The translations under genes were made by a program, and so were the position numbers. A stretch of DNA of 64,000 nucleotides from Chamaecyparis obtusa (taxonomy: Eukaryota > Streptophyta > Pinopsida > Cupressales > Cupressaceae), in NCBI GenBank assembly GCA_027943335.1, contig BSBK01001877.1, forward strand, positions 186,001 to 250,000, in the 5' to 3' direction. Under the pieces are notes generated by a model. That model was not told where the DNA came from. It ran no database searches and saw only the letters and a list, made by a program, of their open reading frames with translations. Positions 56,590 through 64,000 of this stretch are shown piece after piece. The first letter of the stretch is position 1. Each line of letters starts with the position of its first letter.

Positions 56590-59256
56590 CTTCATTTAAA
56601 AAAATAGGGTGCTCTCTTCCCTTCATTATAAGTGGAATGCATTAGAGATGATAAATTGTACAAATTTTTGTAGCCATCTATAGTCTCATGTTTCATCAAG
56701 GAGAAACCATTTACAAAGGAAATCCCTCCCAATCGCCACCCATTTCTTATGTCGCTCTAGTTGCTCATCATTTAAGTTCATAATAAATATTTTTCAAGCC
56801 ATATTTTAGCCTAGCTATCAGAGCTTGGGTATATCCCTTGGCCATTAGATCCCCACCCCCTTTTTAGCCAAAGTAGCAACTTGAACATGATCCCCCATAA
56901 ATTATTCTTTAAAAACCTACCTTAGCAGTAGTACCTCCACCTTATCTGCTTTGAAGTCTAGAAGAGAGACCAAAATCTAGGATGTAATATTCATATTCAC
57001 TTAGTATTGGTCAATAGGTACAAAAAATTCACGTTCCAACACCATCCTCATGACCTCATTTGTAAATGTTCCAAAAGTAGGCTTGCCTACAAAATGGTTT
57101 CAAAGTCTCATCTGTGATAGTGCCCAAAAATTTCATCTACTTCTCCTCAGTTGTCAATTGGATAAAACTATCCATCTTTAGATTCTATAGTGTAAACCAA
57201 ACTACCATCCTACCACACTATCTACCCAAACACAAAGAGAATTTAGAAATAAAGATAAAATTTGAAAAAAGACCTAAACCAAACTTTCAATTAATTACTA
57301 CACTTTGTGTACCCAAGGAGAGATGAAGAAGAAAAAAGCCTAAATCATATATGAATAGCCTAAAAATGTCACCCAATCCATTTATTGCTTGTTGATGATA
57401 GCTCCTAGCCATTTGATATCTCTTTGTAAATCTTTGCCAAAAAAGTAAGTGTGTGTGAAATTGAGAATAAAGTAATTATGCCAGTACTAAATTGGACACC
57501 ACCCATCAATGATCACAATTGAGAATGTCAATGACAAGAAATTTTTTTGATGTCCATCACAAGTTGTGACATTATCAGTCATCCACGTAACCAGTTGTGG
57601 TCGACATATAAGGTTATGATGGGAAGTTTATCAATTTGACTTTGTGTCCTTTAGAAGTTTGACCTGAAATAGAATTTAAATTATTGAATTTGGACCATAA
57701 AACAGTAAAAAAATTAATAAGATTATAAATTATAATGGTAAAACAATGGTTAATGGGTATGTGTGCATGTGGCTATGATTATCAATACCACAGTGTAGGA
57801 AAGTTGGTAACAAATCAAGGCTTTATTCTCTTGAGATTTGATGTGATCTGTTGCCTTAATTATTACATTAATTGCTATTTGGCATTGGCCCATCATGACA
57901 AGTCATAATTCATGACAAGTGGCTATTACTAGAATTATGGATTGAAAAAAATCACAAAAAAAATATTTAATTTTTCCATAAATAAAGAAAGATTAGCCAA
58001 AACATTTCTACATTTTTTGTACATTTCAAAACACTTTGCCAATATAGAAATATTTTTTCCTTCACAATAAAAATATTTTCCGCTACACATATTTTTACTT
58101 TACAAGTAAAACATTAGCCAAATACATGATTATATTGCCCCACACCAATGATAGATTTGCTAGGAATTTACAGAATTTTCATACAATTTTAAAAAAATTG
58201 CCAATAGAAATGAATATTTTTTCCTTTAAAATTAAAATAATTTACCTCAAAATTAATATTTCCCCCGAAATAATGAAATATTTACCAAGATTCTATACCT
58301 TTACCTGGGAGGTTTCTTAAAGTTATCCCTATTCTAGATTTGATTGTGTTAGTTTTCTTTGTCAATGTTTTGCATCATGCTCCATGAATAAAATAACTCT
58401 CTTGTTCAAATTAGTATTGGGTTCATACATGATAGTGTTGCTTGGATGGTATTTTGTCGGAGGAGGAATGGTCCTTCTCCTTCTCCCCTTACTCTTTTGG
58501 AAGTGGTGAATGAGACTTTTGTGGCATGGGGTCAGGACCCTTCTTCTGCTTCTCCTCCTCCTCCTCCTCTTTTTGGCTTGATAGATGACTTGTATTAAGA
58601 CTTTCTTCTTCAAATAGATTATTGATCTTAAATTTGTTTTTCTTACTTGAGTTTAATGGTGTCCATGTCAATATTTTAGATGATAAAATAGGAAAATAAA
58701 ATAAACTATCATTAAAAACTAGTAAAACAAATATATTCATAGATTCATAATAATTAAAAGTACTATCAATTAATTCATCAAAATAATTTAAATACTTTTA
58801 ATATATTTTTACAATTAAAAAATAGTTTTAATGCAATTCAACAAACTAAGTGAAATAGTTTTAGATCTATTTAAAGAGTCTAGATAATTGATTTTTATTG
58901 AATACCCAAAAAAAAAAAAATTTCCTCATAGATTACATTAGCCTTTTGATATTCTCCAACCCTTTTCTAGAAGAAATTCTCCTTCTCCTTCTCCTTTTAT
59001 CCAATAATTAATAATTAAAACAAAAATTTAAAGATGTGTTTGCTTGAAATGTTTGAGATGATTGATTCATTTCCAAAATATTTTTGACAAGGATGATAGA
59101 CAACAAGGATTTTTTTGGAAGATTAATGGTAGATAATGTATGAAAATACTTCTCTTGGATCAAGGAAAAGATTGACAACTGTGGTTAAGTTTGTTCTTTA
59201 TTCGGAAGAGATTATTTGGCTTATGATATTAAATAAATCAATAAATAATTGATTGC

Positions 59257-59305
<49 letters not shown>

Positions 59306-59700
59306 AAATAATTTAATTTAATTTAATTATGTGTGAATTTGAAATTGAAATAACATTTTTTAATTAATGAGATGTGAAAATCAAGATAATTGAATAATAT
59401 TAAATATTTAATTAGATGAAACTAATTAAGATAATAGTTGATTTATTTTGTTCATATTATTATTATTATTATTTTTAAAAGAATGAATTGCTTTAATTTA
59501 TATCTCGCATACTTCCACATTTCTTAAAGGAGACAAAAAATTCAAAATAATTGATTTTATTTATTTAGTTTGGAACACAGTTAAAAAGAAAATAATGAGA
59601 ACATAAAAATCATTGCTATCAAACAATAACTTTTTTTGTTAAAATATTTTATATACTTAAAAGAAGGCCCAATCTAACAAGAAATTACAAAAATTATAAT
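56590..59700. repeat. Segmental duplication unit B
   Basis: Direct repeat of unit A, offset ~15.7 kb. Includes the unidentified coding relics (56835-57170 and 57393-57602, minus) and a (GA)n microsatellite at 59259-59302. By eye the copies differ by many substitutions and small indels, so the duplication is not recent. Confidence 0.9.
56835..57170 (-). pseudogene. Unidentified conserved coding relic, unit B
   Basis: Copy of 41105-41440: FVGKPTFGTFTNEVMRMVLE, then REFFVPIDQY, stop, VNMNITS, KADKVEVLLLR, stop, VFKE, stop, FMGDHVQVATLAKK. More stops than copy A, but the same frame throughout. Confidence 0.5.
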
Positions 59701-59838
59701 AATGTTTTTACTATAATATTATATATATTTTTACAATGTATACAAAACCTACCTTCTCATCTATACCAAAAGTTTTATTTTGTTTTAAGCAATGCAAATC
59801 TTTGAACGAATCATATGATCATCAAATAATATCATCAT

Positions 59839-59943
59839 ATTGTGATATTGCTATCAGGATTCAATTGTGTAGTTTTTTTAGTCAAATTCAATGAGTTTGA
59901 CTCAAAAAACTACACAGTTGAATCCTGGTAGCAATATCACAAT
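59839..59943. repeat. Hairpin, 48-bp arms
   Basis: Left arm 59839-59886 pairs with 59896-59943 with only a few mismatches; the loop is 9 bases. The arms contain GATTCAA.TGTGTAGTTTTTT. Unit A has no equivalent at 44200, so it is an insertion specific to copy B (MITE-like). Confidence 0.9.
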
Positions 59944-60183
59944 TTGACTTGCTGTAGAAAATATCTCCTACTTATCAATCATCATATTGTCTCGGTTACT
60001 GAAATGCTAAAATGAAGAACTACAATATTTAACCAAAGCCTGAAACAAAATCAAATCCAGCACACCTAAAGATGGAGACTTATGACAAGTGCAGAGATGC
60101 CTAAACTAAGTCATAATTTGTGTTCTTATTAGTAGGAGCTTGAACATTCTTCCTGCCATACAAAGATTAACTTGGGTGAATAG

Positions 60184-60453
60184 CTAAGATGTGGATGTAG
60201 ACCAATTTTCAGAGCTCCCTGCATCAATATTACTTGGATTACCGGTATTTCCAAGCAAAGATGAGATATCTATGGGTAAATGAAAAACTCTAGGAGTACC
60301 AAGAAATCTACTTATAATTTTTTCTAATCTCTTAACTATCTCCATCATACCTGGACGTTCTTGTGGAACCTCCCTTGTGCAAATCAATCCTATTTGCATG
60401 AACTCGGTGAGGCATGCCAATACTGTTGCTTTATCTATCTCTATATAAAACAT
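60184..60453 (-). pseudogene. LRR receptor-like kinase C-terminal exon, copy B
   Basis: An open 89-residue frame: DKATVLACLTEFMQIGLICT, REVPQERPGMMEIVKRLEKI, then a Ser-rich tail ending SSENWSTSTS and a stop. This is the final kinase subdomain (Cys...ERPxM) and C-terminal tail of a class XII (EFR/Xa21-like) receptor kinase, a plasma-membrane immune-type receptor. It is the best-preserved part of the gene, but it is separated from the LRR part by the palindrome and lacks the ATP-binding and catalytic core. It cannot act as a kinase. Confidence 0.85.
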
Positions 60454-60467
60454 TATATGAAAAGCCT

Positions 60468-61523
60468 ACTTATGTTGGGGATAATATAAAACATTTTTTA
60501 AAAAACCTACTTACACTGGAGTTGTGTACATTAATAAGGCAATGACACTCCATGTACCATGAACTCAAACATCGCAATTAGCATCCATGAAAAATGAAAA
60601 CAAAACCATACTTAAATCTCAGAGTTATAGGGTTTAGGACCTACAATACCAAAGCTCGTACAGATGTTGCTGGACATTCTTTCTCCAAAGCACGAAAGCA
60701 AAAAAACTCAAAATATCTCTAGAAGAAGAGAAACAATTTGTCTGTGCAGGGACAAGCCAAAGCGTGGTTACTCAAAATATCTCTCAGAAGAAGGGAGACG
60801 ATTTGTCTGTGCAGGGACAAGCCAAAGCGTGGTTATAGATTTATAGCGGTGTTTGTGATATTCTGTGGTTGTTTCTATTTCCTATCCGTATTTCAACTAT
60901 TCCATTTTTCAGGATTCAAGCATTTCTCATGTTGCTCTATTTTGAGTGGGCCAGTTTACAAAGAAACTTCCCAGTGTTGCTCTATTTATAAAGCTACACA
61001 ATAGAGCAACACTGGGAAGTTTCTTTGTAAACTGACCCGCTCAAAATAGAGCAACATGAGAAATGCTTGAATCCTGAAAAAGGAATTGTTGAAACACGGA
61101 CAGGAAACAAAAACAACCGCGGAATATCACAAACACTGCTATAACTCTGTAACCACTCTTTGGCTTGTCCCTGCACAAACAATCTCCCTTCTTCTGAGAG
61201 ACATTTTGAGTAACCACGCTTTGGCTTGTCCCTGCATAGACAAATTGTCTTTCTTCTTCTAGAGATATTTTGAGTTTTTTTACTTTCGTGCTTTGGAGAA
61301 AGAATGGCCAGCAACATCCATACAGGCTTTGGTATTGCAGGTCCTAACCACTCTAACTCTTAGATTTAAACATAGTATTGTTTTCATTTTTCATGGGTTT
61401 TTTTTAATACATGCTAATTGCGATGTTTGAGTTTATGGTACAGGGAGTGTCATTGTCTTACTTATATACACAACTCCAGCGTAAGTAGGCTTTTTAAAAA
61501 ATATTTTATATTATCCTCAGCAT
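60468..61523. repeat. Large palindrome: two ~520-bp inverted arms, 13-bp spacer
   Basis: 60468-60986 is inverted at 61000-61523 with high but imperfect identity; the spacer is 60987-60999. Each arm includes two copies of the 62-bp minisatellite unit (60705-60840, 61150-61275). Copy A holds only one arm (about 44960-45455), joined directly to the LRR. All ORFs inside (60664, 60738, 60994) are repeat translations. Confidence 0.93.
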
Positions 61524-61534
61524 AAATATGTTTT

Positions 61535-61650
61535 ATGCTTGTCCCTGTACTAACAAATCGTCTCTCTTCTTCTGAGAGATATTTTGAGTAACCACGCTTT
61601 GGCTTGTCCCTGCATAGACAAATCGTCTCTCTTCTTCTTGAGTAATAAAT
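61535..61650 (-). repeat. Two further 62-bp minisatellite units
   Basis: TTGGCTTGTCCCTGCATAGA with TCGTCTCTCTTCTTCT recur outside the right arm, next to the LRR frame. They bring the total number of units in the window to eight. Confidence 0.85.
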
Positions 61651-61689
61651 TGCTCGATACATTGAAATAAAACTAAAGATTCACAAGAC

Positions 61690-62865
61690 TTAACCACTCA
61701 ACCACTCAAGAGGTATGTTTCCTTGTAATTTGTTGTAAGATAAATCCACCTTTTCCAAAGTTATACATCTCCCTAAGCTAGCAGGCACTTTCCCTGAAAG
61801 TTGATTGTGATGAAGGATAAGATCCCTGAGTTGTGGAATATTGTCAAGAGCATCTGGAATTTGACCAGAGATCATGTTTTCACTCAATGATAACAACCGA
61901 AGACTTTTTGCATGCCCCAAACTTTTTGGTATTCCTCCACAGAAATTATTTTTGTCCAAATAGAATCTTTCAAGATTTAGAAGATGGCCAAGTGCAGATG
62001 GAATGTTCCCATTGAAATGATTGACAGATAAATTTAAGTTTCCCAATTTTGTGAGGTTGCCAATGCCACTTGGTATGTTCCCCTCAATTTTATTGTGGTT
62101 CATACTCAGATCATAGAGTTGGCTTGAAAGTTGACTAACAGAAGGAGGCAAAGTCCCACTGAGATGATTAAAAGAAAAGTCTATTTCTTGTAAGGAGGAG
62201 AAATTAGTCAAGGCTGTTAGAAAAGACAAGTCATTGCTTTTGATCATGAGATGATTTACATTTATGTCCAGAAATTGAAGCTCGACCAATTTTCCAAACT
62301 CCAGGGGTATTGTGCCAGTTAGTCTATTTCCGCCTAAGCCAAGATTATGAAGATGAGTACAATTGGAGGGGGAGGTTGGGATTTCTCCAGTAAGTTGGTT
62401 TTTCCATAAAAGCAATACTCGTAACTCTGATAGTTTTCCAAATTTCCAGGGAATGTGGCCAATTAATTGATTATCATATAGCTTTAAAATTTGGAGGTGA
62501 GTGCAATTAGAAAGGGTAGTGGGAATTACTCCTAACAAGTTTTCAACGAGAGAAAGTTCTCTGAGTTGAGTAAGCATGCCTAATTCAGTAGGAATCAGGC
62601 CAGACAAGTAGTTTTGATCAAGAAAAAGTTCTGTGAGTTGAGTCAGCATGCTCAGTTCAATAGGAATCGGACCTGATAAGTAGTTTTCACTGAGATCAAG
62701 TATGTTGGGTTGAGTAAGCATATTCAACTCAACAGGAATCAGTCCTGATAAGTGGTATATTAAAGAATGAACATCATAATAGCGTGATATTTGCAGTAAC
62801 AGATAAAGCCAGAAATGAGCAATAGCATTTTTCAAAGAGAAAAAATATTCTATTTGAGAGAGCAT
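61690..62865 (-). pseudogene. LRR receptor-like kinase ectodomain, copy B (391-codon open frame)
   Basis: About fourteen tandem 24-residue plant LRRs (LxxLxxLxLxxNxLxGxIP), e.g. LDLSENYLSGPIPIELSMLT, LLLWKNQLTGEIPTSPSN and LILHHNQLSGKVPASLGR, ending NIPLEWLSG and a stop. The repeats fit class XII receptor kinases, whose LRRs face the apoplast and detect ligands. The N-terminus (MLSQIEYFFSLKNAIAHFW) is not a typical signal peptide plus LRRNT cap, and the C-terminal cap, membrane span and kinase core are missing. The open frame is long, so a truncated LRR product is conceivable. A pseudogene is more likely given the neighbouring rearrangement. Confidence 0.85.
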
Positions 62866-64000
62866 GTTCAGGATATTAAATCAGAAAAGGAAAAGGTTTC
62901 AAAAATCAAATCAGTTGCAACATATACAGTATAGAAGAAAAGTGATAGCCTACAAAGAAGCAATAGAATCAAATTCACAATCAAGATGCATAGTGTTTTT
63001 TACAGATCCATGTATCTCAAGAACATATATGTTTCATCTTCATTGTTACAAATTTTGGGACCATAGAATGAATAAGTTCTACATCTAGGTGTTAGGAATG
63101 ATGAAAATTTATAATGATGAAAATTTATGAGAAGAGTAAGTGTTTGTAGTTGCAGAGAATTAACATTAGCTTCAAGAGTAATAGTAGCAGGGTCATACAA
63201 GGGGATAAACTGAAAGGGAAGAGTAAAGAGATTCGAAGCTCGTGGATTCATTGCAGAGAACAGAGAAAATATGCAAATACAGTGATGCCATCACAATGTT
63301 TCGAGGGTTTGAGGAACTACAAACCATATACAGTAGACACATAAAGAAAAAAAGATAGAAATGCTCTGTAGTTTTTAAAAGCTATAGAGGGTTTTACATT
63401 TTTCTTTTTTTCATTGTGTAGATACCCATACCAGGAAATGAGATATACAGGGTTTTGTTAAAAAAATAAGGGTTTCAGATATAAAGGAGAGTTTCGGCAC
63501 TGCGAGAGATTTAAAGAAAAATAAGTAAAAATAAGGATATATCATTATTTTCTGTGCAAACAAAGATTAATCTGTGGCTAAATATAACACATACACAGAG
63601 ATTTCAAAGTTTTTCTTCAATGAGGAGATTTCTTAATGGAAGCCATCGGCATACCTGGTCATTAGTGCAAGGAACCACTTTCTACCTGCGCAGCCTATTT
63701 TCTTCAACCCTCTATCATTCTCTACCTTTTGTGCCGTTATATTCTCATTTGAAGTCGGCAAAAAACCCTACCAGGAGAGTTTCGGCGCTGCGAGAGATTT
63801 AAAGAAAAATAAGTACCATACAGAGTGAAATATCATAGGATTTATCTGTGCAAACAAAGATTAATCTGTGACTATTAATAACACATACACAGAGATTTCA
63901 AAGTTTTTCTTCAAAAGATGCAATTGGGTGCGTGCATCTTTCATGTTTTCTCTTTGTTTGGTTTGCAATATGAGTTTTTAATATTTGAGAGAGAGGAGGG
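62866..64000. other. 5' flank of kinase B, with empty LINE site and a direct repeat
   Basis: 62941-62990 is the uninterrupted counterpart of the LINE target in copy A. A ~135-bp direct repeat (about 63485-63622 and 63774-63915) shares GCGAGAGATTTAAAGAAAAA and ACACATACACAGAGATTTCA. It lies upstream of the LRR frame and could hold promoter elements; none can be named. ORFs here are short. Confidence 0.6.

Noticed and set aside
60468..61650. CRISPR-like array of repeats
   Set aside because: Units occur as tandem pairs without unique spacers of regular length, in plant nuclear DNA.
60664..61662. Repeated CLCRDKPKRGYSKYLS-type peptide in several ORFs
   Set aside because: Looks like a repeat protein but is only the translated 62-bp minisatellite, present on both strands through the palindrome.

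Overview
The window looks like intergenic DNA from a large seed-plant genome. It is AT-rich, packed with nested and decayed retroelements, and carries broken copies of host genes rather than intact ones. The dominant features are plant LINEs with zf-RVT and RNase H domains, Ty3/gypsy fragments, LTRs with TG...CA ends, a Xa21-like LRR receptor kinase and CDC48. Large old nested elements and long repeat tracts make a gymnosperm (conifer type) the best guess. That is inference; no intact single-copy marker gene fixes the species.

Layout. 1-6.7 kb: a decayed gypsy protease, a 1.49 kb solo-LTR-like element, a fold-back element, tandem repeats, and pseudogene scraps of a GRF zinc finger and of NOG1. 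6.7-16.4 kb: a complete, probably non-autonomous LTR retrotransposon on the minus strand (6821-16254). It has LTRs, primer-binding site, polypurine tract and a 5-bp target duplication, and it sits inside a gypsy integrase gene whose reading frame can be followed across the insertion. Its only coding capacity is one unfamiliar serine-rich frame of about 820 codons. 16.4-21 kb: an unidentified split coding region, a 226-bp hairpin, and a minus-strand LINE (17485-20852) bounded by a 14-bp target duplication. That LINE carries a second long gag-like ORF downstream of RNase H. 22.8-25.6 kb: two tandem, internally deleted CDC48 pseudogenes, a perfect 27-bp hairpin and a small CACTA-like element.

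27-39 kb: very AT-rich long-LTR material present as two tandem copies. It is interrupted by a solo LTR with a 5-bp target duplication, a LINE-like insertion with an intact 185-codon ORF, and about 480 bp of (TA)n/(CATATA)n microsatellite. A second copy of the 1.49 kb LTR lies in inverted orientation at its right end. 40.9-64 kb: a segmental duplication about 15.7 kb apart (40.9-50.3 kb and 56.6-64 kb, with a partial third copy at 51.7-56.6 kb). Each full copy ends in a broken LRR receptor-like kinase on the minus strand. One copy received a 5'-truncated LINE at 46271-49975, and the other preserves the empty target site. The other kinase copy contains a palindrome of about 1 kb.

No intact, clearly functional host gene was found. 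The most interesting candidate system is the LINE architecture in which a separate ORF lies between RNase H and the 3' tail. It is seen in two insertions with their own target duplications and possibly in a third. The other strong candidate is the novel ~820-codon frame of the non-autonomous LTR element.
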